DNA from: Microcystis aeruginosa W13-11
GTDB lineage: Bacteria > Cyanobacteriota > Cyanobacteriia > Cyanobacteriales > Microcystaceae
Direction of reading: 5' to 3'
Assembly: GCA_009995705.1 (NCBI GenBank)
Contig: JAADBR010000030.1
Coordinates: 1-40,022, forward strand
Length of the DNA stretch: 40,022 nucleotides
Below, one piece after another: positions 1-8,876 of this stretch. The translations under genes and the position numbers were made by a program. Position 1 is the first letter of the stretch. Each line of letters begins with the position of its first letter. The notes under the pieces are model-generated. The model made no database searches. It was not told where the DNA came from and saw only the letters and a list, made by a program, of their open reading frames with translations.

Positions 1-479
1 TACTGTTTCTCAAATGCCTTTTTTCGCTCCTTATGTTTATTTTTATGCTCACTTTGATTTTTTCTCTCCGTAATTTCTCTCTGTGACAGCTTAGGGTGCG
101 GAATGTGGGTTTTAATACTGCTTCTATGTTGGCTTGAGCAAGCTGAATCAGTTTTGTAGATGATAATGGGGGAACAGAAGGAGCGGTCTGTGGTAGGCGA
201 CCAGATTTTCCTTTCCATCCCCAGATGCTCCTAAATATCGTTTTGTTATGGGAATCGGGTTTCATTGCGATCGCAGGTAAAATTGTCGAGTAGGTCAGAT
301 AGCTCGGATGATGACAGATTGCCGAACCTTAAACTTAGTAATTTCTGGTGCGCGATTGATCAGCGTAACTCTCAAAGCACATTACTTACCTGCAATTTCA
401 CGCTAATTTAACTCAGAACGCCAACAGATAAGCTTTAGGTTCCTTTCCTAGGGGGGATTGGCCCCATAACTGCTATGAA
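1..479. other. Gene-free stretch at left edge
   Basis: No open frame here can be assigned to a gene and no RNA gene was recognised. The stretch is AT-rich with scattered homopolymers and lies downstream of phaC. It may hold the decayed end of a gene outside the window. Confidence 0.4.
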
Positions 480-504
480 CCCCTCTCCCAAACTGGAAAA
501 GGGG
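480..504 (-). terminator. Candidate terminator downstream of phaC
   Basis: An imperfect hairpin lies 17 bp past the phaC stop. CCCCTTTTCC pairs with GGAGAGGGG on the minus strand across a short loop. Only a weak T tract follows, so this is a tentative end of the pha transcript. Confidence 0.35.
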
Positions 505-520
505 ATATGTTCAGGGATTG

Positions 521-1615
521 TTAAGCTCTTGCTTTCAACCAATCGCTAATAGCGGGGGGTAAATCCCGTTGCACTTTGCCACTGACATACATTCCGATAT
601 GTCCGACGGGGAAAGCAGAAGCGGTATAGTCAGAAGTACCGATATAATTCCCTAGAGCGAGGGAAGAAGCGGGAGGGACAAGGTGATCTTTATCCGCATA
701 AAGATTGAGAATTGGCATAGTCAGATTGTGTAAATCTACCCGTTTATCTCCTAACATCACTTCCCCTTTAATCAGTTTATTTTGCTGATAGAAATCCTTG
801 AGAAACTGTCGGTAGGATTCTCCTGCCTGGTCGGGACTATCAAAAATCCATTTTTCCATCCGCAGAAAATTAACTAATTTTGATTCATCTTCCATGATGT
901 CAGGAAAATCGAGGTATTTCTGATAACCTAACTGTAAAGGTTTCAATTCCAGAAACTCTAAATTGAGAAAATCTCCCGGAATATTACCCATCGTATCTAC
1001 CATTAAATCGATGTCTAATGCTTCGGAACCCAGGGAACACCCCCCCCGCATATTTAAGAGGGTCTCGGTTTGATAAAAGTCCACTGGTGTCACCATTGTC
1101 ACCAGATTTTTTACCTTATCGGGGTAGAGGGAACTATAGCATAAACTAAAGGTTCCCCCCTGACAAATTCCTAACAGATTAATCTTGTCGAGATGATGAC
1201 TTTGACGAATAAAATCGACGCAATTATCCACATAATCATTGATATAATCATCAAGGGTTAACCAGCGATCGCTTCTCGTGGGATATCCCCAATCAATTAA
1301 GTAGATATCTAAGCCTAATTTCAGGAGATTGGCCACTAAGGAACGCCCTTCCTGTAAATCTACCATGTAGGGACGATTAACCAAAGCATAAACCATCAGC
1401 AAGGGAATCTCGAAGGGTTTTTCGACCACGGGTTTAAAGTGGTAGAGAATGATTTTATCTTCCCGATAAACTGCTTCTTTTTCCGAGACTCCACACTCAA
1501 TATCTTCTTCTTTAACTCGTTTGAGATTGTCTAAACCTTTGAGATTTTTCTGAGTTAATTCTAGATAATCTTGGGTAAAATCTTCTAGTTTTACTTGCGT
1601 CAAAAATGGCCACAT
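521..1615 (-). CDS. phaC: Class III PHA synthase catalytic subunit PhaC
   Basis: This is the catalytic subunit of the two-component (class III) polyhydroxyalkanoate synthase, which polymerises (R)-3-hydroxybutyryl-CoA at the granule surface. The 364-aa protein is an alpha/beta hydrolase of the short class III length. The lipase-like box GICQGG carries the nucleophile Cys151, Asp310 sits in DHLVPP and His339 in VGHIG, which gives the expected Cys-Asp-His triad. An AGGAG ribosome site precedes the ATG. It lies just downstream of phaE, its obligate partner, on the same strand, and both follow phaA and phaB, which make the monomer. The identification is secure. Confidence 0.95.
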   Translation of the reverse strand: MWPFLTQVKLEDFTQDYLELTQKNLKGLDNLKRVKEEDIECGVSEKEAVYREDKIILYHFKPVVEKPFEIPLLMVYALVNRPYMVDLQEGRSLVANLLKLGLDIYLIDWGYPTRSDRWLTLDDYINDYVDNCVDFIRQSHHLDKINLLGICQGGTFSLCYSSLYPDKVKNLVTMVTPVDFYQTETLLNMRGGCSLGSEALDIDLMVDTMGNIPGDFLNLEFLELKPLQLGYQKYLDFPDIMEDESKLVNFLRMEKWIFDSPDQAGESYRQFLKDFYQQNKLIKGEVMLGDKRVDLHNLTMPILNLYADKDHLVPPASSLALGNYIGTSDYTASAFPVGHIGMYVSGKVQRDLPPAISDWLKARA

Positions 1616-1648
1616 AATTTAATTCTCCTATAAGAAGTGGGGATTTTT

Positions 1649-1752
1649 CAGTGAGCAGTGAACAGTAAACAGTAATCAGTGAAAAGAAAGTTCCGAAGTT
1701 TTCACCTAACACTATATACTTAAAACTGCAATCCGATAACTGATAACTGATA
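1649..1752. repeat. Dispersed CAGT-rich / TGATAACTGA repeat
   Basis: The phaE-phaC gap holds overlapping short words (CAGTGAACAGTAAACAGTAA and GATAACTGATAACTGATAG). The same words recur in this window near 2812, 2888, 3010, 13262, 13551, 17690 and 18507. They are non-coding and may be a dispersed intergenic repeat family typical of this genome. Confidence 0.7.
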
Positions 1753-1758
1753 GATTAC

Positions 1759-2754
1759 CTAATTGTCAGTTTCTATTTCTTTTTTTTCTCCTAAAGCTTT
1801 TTTGAGACTTTTTACCTCTTTGCGTAATTCATAGATAGTTCGATGAATTTCATCGACTTCGCTGCGGGTAGGCAGATTCATTGAGCGCAGGTAAATTTCC
1901 ATTAAATCCTGCTGTTTGAGGCGATAATCATTGAGAGAATTAATAAATTTTCCCCTTACTTTTAGGTTTTCTGGTTGACAAAAAGCCTTTTCAAAAATAT
2001 TGTCAGCGACGACACTCCACACATCTTGAAATTCTCGCCAATCCTTGACAGGTTGACCTTTTTCTGCTAGGAAAACTAATTTTTTAGTTAAAGCTTCAAA
2101 GGATTTAACTTGAATATCAGCCAGCACAATTTGATAGTTAATACTAGCTTGATAAAGAACGCGCCAAGTTTCAAAACTATCGAGTAATTTGCGGTTAAAT
2201 TCTCGCGGCAATCCCAATAAAGGCATCTGTAACCATTGGCCAAAAGTCTCATCATAAAACTTCTGCCAATAGATATTATTGAGTTCGATCAAAGAAGAAG
2301 TGTTACCTAACCAAGCTTTGTTTATTGTCTCATTTGACAGCACCAAAGGATCGAACCATAAATGATTGAGACTTTGCAATTGTTGTAGGTAAATTGTCCA
2401 TAGTTGACTGACATCTTGACTACTTTGGGAAGTGGTGGCAGTAAAACTATTCAGTTGACCGCGCATCTGTTGGGTATAATTATCTAAAATTGTTTGCCAG
2501 TCCTCTCCTGTTTGCATTTTCGGAAAGATACTTTCCCAAGCTTCCATCGATAATTTTAGGAATTTGATCAATAAATCCCGATTATCAAAATAGCGCTGGG
2601 TTGCCTCTTGTAATTCTGGTTTAACATTGCCCATAGGAGTCGGTATCTCTCCCATCATATCAAACCAACTTGACCACATTTTTGCCCCAGTTTCCGTCCA
2701 AAGATTGACGTAATCGGCGGCGATCTCACTCCAAGCTTGTGTCGGTTTATCCAT
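1759..2754 (-). CDS. phaE: Class III PHA synthase subunit PhaE
   Basis: This is the second subunit of class III PHA synthase. It has no catalytic triad and activates PhaC. The 331-aa protein is helical and tryptophan-rich, and it ends in a charged coiled-coil-like tail (residues about 295-330, EVDEIHRTIYELRKEVKSLK) as in PhaE proteins. The start is the ATG whose first codons encode MDKPTQAWSEIAADYV. The adjacent phaC and upstream phaAB support the assignment. PhaE is poorly conserved, so the call rests on general composition plus context. Confidence 0.9.
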   Translation of the reverse strand: MDKPTQAWSEIAADYVNLWTETGAKMWSSWFDMMGEIPTPMGNVKPELQEATQRYFDNRDLLIKFLKLSMEAWESIFPKMQTGEDWQTILDNYTQQMRGQLNSFTATTSQSSQDVSQLWTIYLQQLQSLNHLWFDPLVLSNETINKAWLGNTSSLIELNNIYWQKFYDETFGQWLQMPLLGLPREFNRKLLDSFETWRVLYQASINYQIVLADIQVKSFEALTKKLVFLAEKGQPVKDWREFQDVWSVVADNIFEKAFCQPENLKVRGKFINSLNDYRLKQQDLMEIYLRSMNLPTRSEVDEIHRTIYELRKEVKSLKKALGEKKEIETDN

Positions 2755-2914
2755 TATTTTTGCCCTTTTCCTTTAACGCTGATTTCGCTAGTTTACTAAC
2801 CCACTCTACACCTGATAACTGATAAGTAGTCGTGTAAAATTAATTTCCTAGTCGAGACTCCGAGACAGAAGACAGATAACTTACCCACTGACAACTGATT
2901 AAGCACAATTATTT

Positions 2915-2980
2915 GTAGGATGGGTTAGCGGTAGCGTAACATAATCGGGCGTTGGGTTTCATGCTTCAACCCAACCTACG
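2915..2980. repeat. Inverted repeat in phaB-phaE gap
   Basis: GTAGGATGGGTT and AACCCAACCTAC form a near-perfect 12-bp stem (11/12) at the ends of a 66-bp unit. A related stem (TAGGTTGGGTT/AACCCAACCTA) occurs at 6755-6786. The unit may be a dispersed palindromic repeat. TGATAACTGA-type words flank it on both sides (about 2812-2828, 2888-2900, 3009-3030), so the 273-bp gap is built almost wholly of repeats. Confidence 0.65.
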
Positions 2981-3027
2981 TTCATCTTATATTTAATTCC
3001 ATCCACCCACTGATAACTGACAACTGA

Positions 3028-3744
3028 TTAGGTGTGATGGGCCCCATTAACTCTGAGGACTTCTCCAGAGACATAACTGCTGGCAACAGGGGAGAGTAAA
3101 TAAGCAGTTGCCCAGGCGATATCGGCGGGTTCACCAAAGCGACGACAGGGAATTTCGGCGGTGATTTTATCGCGAACTTTCTCGGGAATCGCTAAAGTCA
3201 TTTCCGTGTTAATAAACCCCGGTGCGATCGCATTGGCGCGAATATTATAACGGGCAGCTTCTCGCGCTAAGGATTTGACTAAACCGATAACTGCCGCTTT
3301 TGTAGCCGCGTAATTAGTTTGGCCGGCATTACCGCGATCACCGGAAATAGAACTAATACAAACGATCGATCCCGCTTGTCGTTCGTACATTCCCTCAATA
3401 AACGGTTTAATCGTGTGATTAACCCCTTTTAGGTTGACATTAATCACTAAATCCCAATCTAGCGGCGTTAATTTAGGGAAAAAGTTATCTCTGGTAATCC
3501 CCGCGTTAGCGACGATACCGTAAACCGGCCCCAATTCCGCTTCAATTTGTTGAGCTGCCGCTTCCATCGATTCCAACTTAGTCACGTCGGCGACAATACC
3601 CAACCCCTGGGGATTATCGGCGACTAAATCGGTGTAAGCCACCTTGGCCCCCAAATCTATCAAAAGAGAGACAATAGCCGCCCCGATGCCCCGATTTCCG
3701 CCAGTGACGACGATAACTTTCTCCTCTAGTCCTAGGGATACCAT
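3028..3744 (-). CDS. phaB: Acetoacetyl-CoA reductase PhaB
   Basis: This is an NADPH-dependent reductase that converts acetoacetyl-CoA to (R)-3-hydroxybutyryl-CoA, the PHB monomer. The 238-aa classical short-chain dehydrogenase has the Rossmann motif TGGNRGIG near residue 14, the NAG motif in VANAGITRDNFF, and the catalytic Tyr-x3-Lys in NYAATKAAV. A strong AGGAGG precedes the ATG. It starts 12 bp after phaA, so the two are surely cotranscribed. The SDR family is broad (FabG paralogues are similar), but position between phaA and phaE makes PhaB the best reading. Confidence 0.93.
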   Translation of the reverse strand: MVSLGLEEKVIVVTGGNRGIGAAIVSLLIDLGAKVAYTDLVADNPQGLGIVADVTKLESMEAAAQQIEAELGPVYGIVANAGITRDNFFPKLTPLDWDLVINVNLKGVNHTIKPFIEGMYERQAGSIVCISSISGDRGNAGQTNYAATKAAVIGLVKSLAREAARYNIRANAIAPGFINTEMTLAIPEKVRDKITAEIPCRRFGEPADIAWATAYLLSPVASSYVSGEVLRVNGAHHT

Positions 3745-3756
3745 AATTTTTTCCTC

Positions 3757-4947
3757 CTAAACTCTTTCAATTGCGATCGCTGTTCCGCCACCGGTCCCAT
3801 GACAGATGGCCCCCATACCGAGGGTTTTATCCTGTACTTGCAACGCGTTAATTAACGTCACCAGAATCCGCGCTCCGGAAGCACCGATGGGATGACCTAA
3901 TGCGATCGCACCACCGTGAACGTTTTGTTTTTCCCTCGCTAACCCCAGATCCATCTCAAAAAGCAGATTATTTAAGGCAAAAGCTTCATTATTTTCCACT
4001 AAATCGAAATCTTCGATCGTTTTATCTAGGGATGCCAGTAATTTTTTCACCGCGAGGACGGGGAATTCTGGGAAGCGATCGGTTTTTCCAGCACCCACAG
4101 CACCGCCAAGGATTTTGGCAATTGGTTTTAAACCGTACTGCTCCACCGCTTTTTGACTGGCTAAAAGGATAGCGGCGGCCCCATCGGAAATCTGACTACT
4201 ATTCCCCGCAGTTAAAACTCCCGATGGGTTAAAAGCCGGCCGCAGTTTTCCTAACCCTTCTGGGGTACTATCGGAACGAATACCCTCATCTTGATCAAGA
4301 ATTGTGGAACCTTTCTTAGATTTAATCTCAATTGGCACGATTTCACCCTTAAACCAGCCTTTTTCTGTGGCTGTGGCCGCTCTTTGGTGGGATAAGGCGG
4401 CAATTTCGTCTAATGCTTGCCGAGAAACCCCGCGATCGAGACAGAGGCGATCGACTTGGGAACCCATGCCCTCGGCCGTGGTAGCATCGGTTAGGCCATC
4501 GTGCAGTAATAGGTCGGTTAATTGTTCCGGCGCACCCATGAGGAATTTATAACCCCACCGGGCCCGATGGGAGAGAAAAAAGCCAGTTTGGGACATGGAT
4601 TCAATACCACCAGCGAGGACGAGATCCGCTTCTCCAGCGCGAATTGAGGTGGCAGCGTTACTAACGGCAATCATTCCCGAAGAACAAACCATATCCACCC
4701 GATATCCGTCCACGCTTACGGGAATTCCCGCTTTAATCGCCGCTTGTCGGGGAATTAACTGACCATGACCCGATCCCAAAACATTGCCGAAAATGTACAA
4801 ATCTAGGGCTTCTGGGGGCAAATTAGCGATTTCTAGGGCGGATTTCATCACTGTTGCCCCTAAATCGGCCGGGGATAATCCGATTAATCCCCCACCAAAA
4901 CGACCAATTGGAGTCCGGACGGCGGCCACGATATAAACTTCTTGCAT
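3757..4947 (-). CDS. phaA: Acetyl-CoA acetyltransferase (thiolase) PhaA
   Basis: This biosynthetic thiolase condenses two acetyl-CoA to acetoacetyl-CoA. The 396-aa protein has the acyl-accepting Cys88 (VDMVCSSGM), His344 (NVHGGAIA), His352 (LGHPIGASG) and Cys382 (AICHGTGGG), which are the canonical thiolase residues. I start it at the ATG for MQEVYIVAAVRTPIG, preceded by AGAGAGAAG, because a start 24 codons upstream would add a leader not found in thiolases. It is the first gene of the minus-strand pha block. Confidence 0.95.
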   Translation of the reverse strand: MQEVYIVAAVRTPIGRFGGGLIGLSPADLGATVMKSALEIANLPPEALDLYIFGNVLGSGHGQLIPRQAAIKAGIPVSVDGYRVDMVCSSGMIAVSNAATSIRAGEADLVLAGGIESMSQTGFFLSHRARWGYKFLMGAPEQLTDLLLHDGLTDATTAEGMGSQVDRLCLDRGVSRQALDEIAALSHQRAATATEKGWFKGEIVPIEIKSKKGSTILDQDEGIRSDSTPEGLGKLRPAFNPSGVLTAGNSSQISDGAAAILLASQKAVEQYGLKPIAKILGGAVGAGKTDRFPEFPVLAVKKLLASLDKTIEDFDLVENNEAFALNNLLFEMDLGLAREKQNVHGGAIALGHPIGASGARILVTLINALQVQDKTLGMGAICHGTGGGTAIAIERV

Positions 4948-5166
4948 AGACTTCTCTCTATTGGGAAGCGAAGATAATAGATAGAATTTGCTTAAGAATA
5001 TCGAGTCCGAAAAAAGCAAAATCCCAATTGACTGTCATTGGTTAAAAGTTCCTGGCCTCGATGCCTTGAGTTTTTGTCTATCTACTCTCGATTTTGCAAC
5101 AGAATTTCTGGGTAAGAAGATATATTCATTAGAATTTAACTTTTCCGGCAGCAATACCGTTTTTTT

Positions 5167-6324
5167 ATGGATTTAGTCAAGCGCCTAGTTTTTATCGGTG
5201 GTGGTCATAGTCATGCGATCGCTCTTCGTCTTTGGGGGCAATCACCCCTAAAAAACGTTCAATTAACTTTAATTAGCGATGTCACCCATACTCCCTATTC
5301 GGGAATGTTACCCGGCCACATCGCCGGTTTTTATGATTTTGCCGAGACTCATATCGATTTACCTTCTCTAGCTAAGTATTCTCAAGCGCAATTCTTTTTA
5401 GCTAAAGCCAGATACATAGATACGAAAAAATGTCAAGTAATTTGTGATAATTCTTCACCGATTCCCTTTGATTATCTCTCGATCGATATTGGCAGCATCC
5501 CAGCAGTGGATAATGTTATCGGTGCTAAAGAGTGCGCTATTCCCGCCAAACCAGTGCCGATTTTTCGGCAAGGATGGCAAGAAATCCTCAAAAAAGCGGT
5601 TAGTAACCCTAATAATACTCTAAATATCGTCATTGTTGGTGGTGGCGCAGGCGGGGTAGAATTAGCTTTAAATATGCAGTCCCGTTTGGCTAAAATTCTC
5701 AACTCTAGCAGTAATTTGAATTTATCTCTAATTCATCGAGGAAAAAAACTGCTACCAGCCCATAATAATTGGGTCGGTCAACGTTTAGAGAATATTTTTA
5801 AACAAAGGGGAATTAGATTATATTTATCAACGGATGTAATAGAGGTAAGACCAGATCAAGTTATCTGTTCATCGGGGCTAGTTTTACCCATAGATTATAC
5901 AATTTGGGTAACGGCTGCCTCGTCCCCTAGTTGGATTAAAGAGTCGGGATTACTGACAGATGAAAAAGGTTTTATTTTAGTGAATAATTATCTGCAATCT
6001 CTGTCTCATCCCCATATTTTTGCCGTGGGGGATATTGCCACGATTCCAGATTATCCCCGTCCGAAAGCGGGAGTTTTTGCCGTCCGACAAGGAAAACCTT
6101 TATACGATAATTTACAAAGAATTCTGCAAAATCGGCCCTTAAAACCCTATTTTCCCCAGAAAAATTATCTGAGTTTAATCGGTACAGGAGACCAAAAAGC
6201 GATCGCCTCTTGGGGCGGTTTTGGATGGCAATCACCGTTATTATGGTTATGGAAAGAGCGGATCGATCGAGCTTTTATGAGACAATTTGATACGCTCTAC
6301 GATACTTTACCAAAATCTCGATGA
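5167..6324 (+). CDS. FAD/NAD(P)-dependent oxidoreductase of the SelD N-terminal-domain type
   Basis: This 385-aa flavoprotein is a type II NADH dehydrogenase-like pyridine nucleotide-disulfide oxidoreductase. The N-terminal FAD-binding motif is FIGGGHSH (residues 8-15), a second nucleotide-binding glycine cluster is VIVGGGAGGVELAL (about 154-167), and the C-terminal FAD contact is HIFAVGDIA (about 289-297). The sequence style (YSGMLPGHIAGFY, and WKERIDRAFMRQF at the end) matches the domain that in many cyanobacteria and proteobacteria is fused in front of selenophosphate synthase SelD. Here the protein stops just where SelD would begin, so it is a stand-alone version. Substrate unknown. It faces away from phaA. 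Confidence 0.75.
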   Translation: MDLVKRLVFIGGGHSHAIALRLWGQSPLKNVQLTLISDVTHTPYSGMLPGHIAGFYDFAETHIDLPSLAKYSQAQFFLAKARYIDTKKCQVICDNSSPIPFDYLSIDIGSIPAVDNVIGAKECAIPAKPVPIFRQGWQEILKKAVSNPNNTLNIVIVGGGAGGVELALNMQSRLAKILNSSSNLNLSLIHRGKKLLPAHNNWVGQRLENIFKQRGIRLYLSTDVIEVRPDQVICSSGLVLPIDYTIWVTAASSPSWIKESGLLTDEKGFILVNNYLQSLSHPHIFAVGDIATIPDYPRPKAGVFAVRQGKPLYDNLQRILQNRPLKPYFPQKNYLSLIGTGDQKAIASWGGFGWQSPLLWLWKERIDRAFMRQFDTLYDTLPKSR

Positions 6325-6570
6325 TTACGAGTTAATAAAATCACTCCACAGGACAGTGCAATCGCTTCGATTCGAGCATCCATCTTTACCAGAAGAATGC
6401 TTAGATAATCTGTGTCTAATAAATATCTCATATAGTCATTTCAGATAAGTCTGATACAGTCTAGACCGACAAAACCCTTAGGAACTCTGGGATTAATATT
6501 CTCAATCTTAATTGAAATGACTATAATTCTAATTGTAGTTGAGCGTCGAGACTTGCTACTCAAATTTCTT

Positions 6571-6711
6571 AAAAAGGTGCGTTGTCAAATTGAAAGATGA
6601 TCCGAATCAGCACAGGAACTGAAATTACTTTGATAGCAAGGATTGCATTGCATCTTTCATATTCTGATCTGACAACGTCTAAAAAGGTGCGTTACATTCC
6701 CTTAACGCACC
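6571..6711. repeat. Small inverted-repeat element with flanking direct repeat
   Basis: The 13-bp direct repeat AAAAAGGTGCGTT occurs at 6571-6583 and 6681-6693. Between the copies are the inverted ends GTTGTCA (6581) and TGACAAC (6670), with inner GAAAGATG/CATCTTTC arms. Next comes a 9-bp stem GGTGCGTTA/TAACGCACC (6686-6711). It resembles a MITE or palindromic repeat in a gene-free gap (6325-6796). No coding sequence is supported there. Confidence 0.5.
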
Positions 6712-6754
6712 CTACAATATCTAAAGTAAAGTTAGAGAGCGAATAAGCATAGCA

Positions 6755-6786
6755 TAGGTTGGGTTTCCTTGCGTCAACCCAACCTA
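6755..6786. terminator. Hairpin at gene end (repeat-derived)
   Basis: TAGGTTGGGTT and AACCCAACCTA form an 11-bp perfect stem 11 bp past the stop of the minus-strand gene that ends at 6797. It is related to the repeat at 2915-2980. It could act as a terminator, but there is no U tract. Confidence 0.4.
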
Positions 6787-6796
6787 CAGGGTTTAT

Positions 6797-7480
6797 TTAA
6801 GGACAATGTTGGGACTTATCTAATTTATTAATAGCGTTATTTACCCGCATTTTAAATGTTGGATCATTGTAATTTTTTGATGTTTTTAAATTGCAAACCT
6901 TTTGATATTGGGGTGAACTCCAATCCTTAATCTTCGCTAAGGTGTAAGCAATATACAAGTTTTTAAGATATGCGTTCTCTTCCTTGTCACCAACTATGCC
7001 GCCGATCAAAGCATTCACCACTCGTGGTTTTGCTTCTGTATCCTTATTGGCTAACTCACTTAAAGTCAAACTTGCAGTTTTTCGCTCAGACGTAGTAAAT
7101 TTTTTAATCAAGTCTTCTATTTGGATTGTTACTTTATCAGATTTAAGCTTTGATATACTCGTCGCTTGTTCTTGTGCTTGTTGTTTGTCTTCAGGAGATG
7201 GTGGCTGATTTGAATTGGGTTGTTGTTCTGCAAGTTGCCATAAGATGGATTGACATTTTGTTGCATTGACATTAGCAGCTAGTCGGTTAAAGATAGGACC
7301 CAAATCTTCACTGCCATGATAAACAGCATCCGTGATACGCGCGAAATTTTCGCATTCGCTTGGGGTTTTAGAGTAGATTACATCTGTGTTGGTTAAAAAT
7401 ATTCCATAAATATCCTTTAGTCTATTTTTGTGCGCTTGTTCTTTCAGATCCTTAATCTCTGTATCTTGGGAGCATCTCAC
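6797..7480 (-). CDS. Hypothetical protein, alpha-helical
   Basis: I do not recognise this family. The 227-aa product is hydrophilic, with a Q/P/S-rich linker around residues 85-105. The C-terminal half (about 120-225) reads like one or two helical repeats (ASLTLSELANKD, AYTLAKIKDW). It contains five cysteines and no signal peptide. The start is uncertain: GTG at 7480 is used, and the frame stays open about 30 more bases to an upstream TAG without an ATG. It follows a small membrane-protein gene by about 80 bp on the same strand, so the two may form a unit. Confidence 0.55.
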   Translation of the reverse strand: MRCSQDTEIKDLKEQAHKNRLKDIYGIFLTNTDVIYSKTPSECENFARITDAVYHGSEDLGPIFNRLAANVNATKCQSILWQLAEQQPNSNQPPSPEDKQQAQEQATSISKLKSDKVTIQIEDLIKKFTTSERKTASLTLSELANKDTEAKPRVVNALIGGIVGDKEENAYLKNLYIAYTLAKIKDWSSPQYQKVCNLKTSKNYNDPTFKMRVNNAINKLDKSQHCP

Positions 7481-7559
7481 CTTTGTAACCCCTAAATCAG
7501 GTTTTATGTCAAGCTATTTTGAAAGCCTTGCTAGAAACCAGTTTTAGGGACAAGTATAA

Positions 7560-7859
7560 TTACTCACTTGCATAAATGAGAATCACTGTATTTTGTTGAG
7601 CAATCTCTTGTTGTTTGTCACGAGCTACTAACCACAGACCAATTAAAGGGATTAATGCACCTGCAACAAAAGTTAAAAAAGTTTTTAACCAATGATTATC
7701 CTCTTTAAGTTTTTCATATTCTAATATTATCTTGGCTTGTTCAGGATTCAATTTTTTCAGATCTTCAAGTGATACACCTGCATGAGGTAACGCATTCTGA
7801 TTGTTCCGATTTTGAAACCGTGCTTGCAAATTTTGAAGCCATGCTTGTAGAATTGTCAT
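7560..7859 (-). CDS. Small single-pass membrane protein
   Basis: A 99-aa protein of unknown family. The N-terminal 50 residues are amphipathic and glutamine/asparagine-rich. A charged helix (EQAKIILEYEKLKEDNHW) leads into one hydrophobic segment at about residues 61-79 (FLTFVAGALIPLIGLWLVA), and a short basic tail follows. The architecture is cytoplasmic domain-membrane anchor. It sits 23 bp after the DUF2442 gene and just before the unknown gene ending at 6797, all on the minus strand. Confidence 0.55.
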   Translation of the reverse strand: MTILQAWLQNLQARFQNRNNQNALPHAGVSLEDLKKLNPEQAKIILEYEKLKEDNHWLKTFLTFVAGALIPLIGLWLVARDKQQEIAQQNTVILIYASE

Positions 7860-7882
7860 CTGCTTGTCCTCGTTTGAACGAA

Positions 7883-8200
7883 TTAATATTGCTTGGCTTT
7901 ACGCCGCTGTAACCAGCGTTTGAACGAAGTAGCACTTTCTGTAGATTGTTTGCCAAGCAACAATCCTTCAATACCGATATCCTCATCGAGTTCTGGCCAA
8001 TACATACCATAACCTCCACCGCTAATTTGAACATTAACACGCTCAGCCGGACTACCATGAGCCAGACGCGGATACCAACCAATTGGGACAGCAATGGTAC
8101 GACCGTCTTCGAGGTCAACAGACAGGGTATCATCTGTCACCGTGACACTAACTATTTTAGGCTGGGCCAGTGTCACCACCGCAGAAATCATCCCATTCAT
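7883..8200 (-). CDS. DUF2442 domain protein
   Basis: This 105-aa protein matches the DUF2442 pattern: a beta-rich start (VSVTVTDDTLSVDLEDGRTIAVPIGWYPRL) followed by IxGGGYGMYWPELDEDIGIEGLL. DUF2442 genes commonly sit next to DUF4160 genes in cyanobacteria and proteobacteria, and the pair is often discussed as a possible toxin-antitoxin module. Here it overlaps the upstream DUF4160 gene by 44 bp, which implies translational coupling. A second Met three codons in is an alternative start. Confidence 0.85.
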   Translation of the reverse strand: MNGMISAVVTLAQPKIVSVTVTDDTLSVDLEDGRTIAVPIGWYPRLAHGSPAERVNVQISGGGYGMYWPELDEDIGIEGLLLGKQSTESATSFKRWLQRRKAKQY

Positions 8201-8411
8201 GTCTCAATACCTCCAGATGTTCACGGATTATACGCTCAATGTCACGCAACTCTCTGCGATTATAACCGTGATTTGTTGCCAGTGTGACATCGGGATCTAG
8301 CCAGAATTTGGCGCTTCGGTTCTCTCGGTCTGCGTGTATATGTCGTGGTTCATGGCAATCATAGGAATAAAAGTAGAAGCGGTAAGGACCAGTCCGTAAG
8401 GCCGTCGGCAT
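8157..8411 (-). CDS. DUF4160 domain protein
   Basis: The 84-aa product carries the DUF4160 signature: FYFYSYDCHEPRHIHADREN near residues 12-31, then AKFWLDPDV and a helical C-terminus (RRELRDIERIIREH). It overlaps the downstream DUF2442 gene. The function of the family is not established. A two-gene toxin-antitoxin-like role is plausible from its usual context and from the small size and overlap here. Confidence 0.85.
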   Translation of the reverse strand: MPTALRTGPYRFYFYSYDCHEPRHIHADRENRSAKFWLDPDVTLATNHGYNRRELRDIERIIREHLEVLRHEWDDFCGGDTGPA

Positions 8412-8671
8412 AGGTACAGATTGCCCCCAATCTTGACTTTATCTATTAGACATCTCCAAAAATTATAATCCAGTCACAGCTTGCTTTTAGTTTGTGTACT
8501 CACTAAATAGTTCGATAGCTGAAATGTATATCTATCGTTGCTAATTCAATTTCACTGAAAAAATATGAGGCAATTAGAATAATTTTTATTTGGGTAGATT
8601 CCTTAACTAGAAAGACTTTTGCTCTTGAGATAATATTAGGTCGAGGTCTATTCTTGACCAAAGATCAAACA
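8412..8671. other. Gene-poor gap with an element-end-like word
   Basis: No gene is supported. The word TTAGACATCTCCAAAA at 8446-8461 also occurs at 14852, where it forms one arm of an inverted repeat, so it is probably the end of a small mobile element. The last part may hold remnants of the helicase gene that the MITE at 8672 interrupts. Confidence 0.4.
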
Positions 8672-8876
8672 TAATTAGGGTTTGCTGAATAAATCTAAAA
8701 ACCTTGTCGGATAACACTTTTGGACTTTTTTGACATCAAAAAGTGCCTGACCTTGGAGTGATCGGGGGGAAAATTCAGGCACTTTTTCCCTGAAAAATAG
8801 GTAATTGACCCCCTGAAAATCGGTAAAACCCTACACCCCGCCCCCAGGAAAAACTTTTTGCCGCAAACCCTAATTA
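8672..8876. mobile_element. 205-bp MITE with 14-bp perfect terminal inverted repeats
   Basis: TAATTAGGGTTTGC at 8672-8685 is repeated inverted at 8863-8876, probably including a TA target duplication at each edge. The interior has no transposase. The element lies inside the decayed NERD/helicase gene, whose frame runs into it from 8877 and picks up an element-encoded tail. A single end-like copy (TTAGGGTTTGCTGAA) occurs near 14671. Confidence 0.75.

Noticed and set aside
3900..4552. Plus-strand frames opposite phaA
   Set aside because: Shadow frames of a clear thiolase gene.
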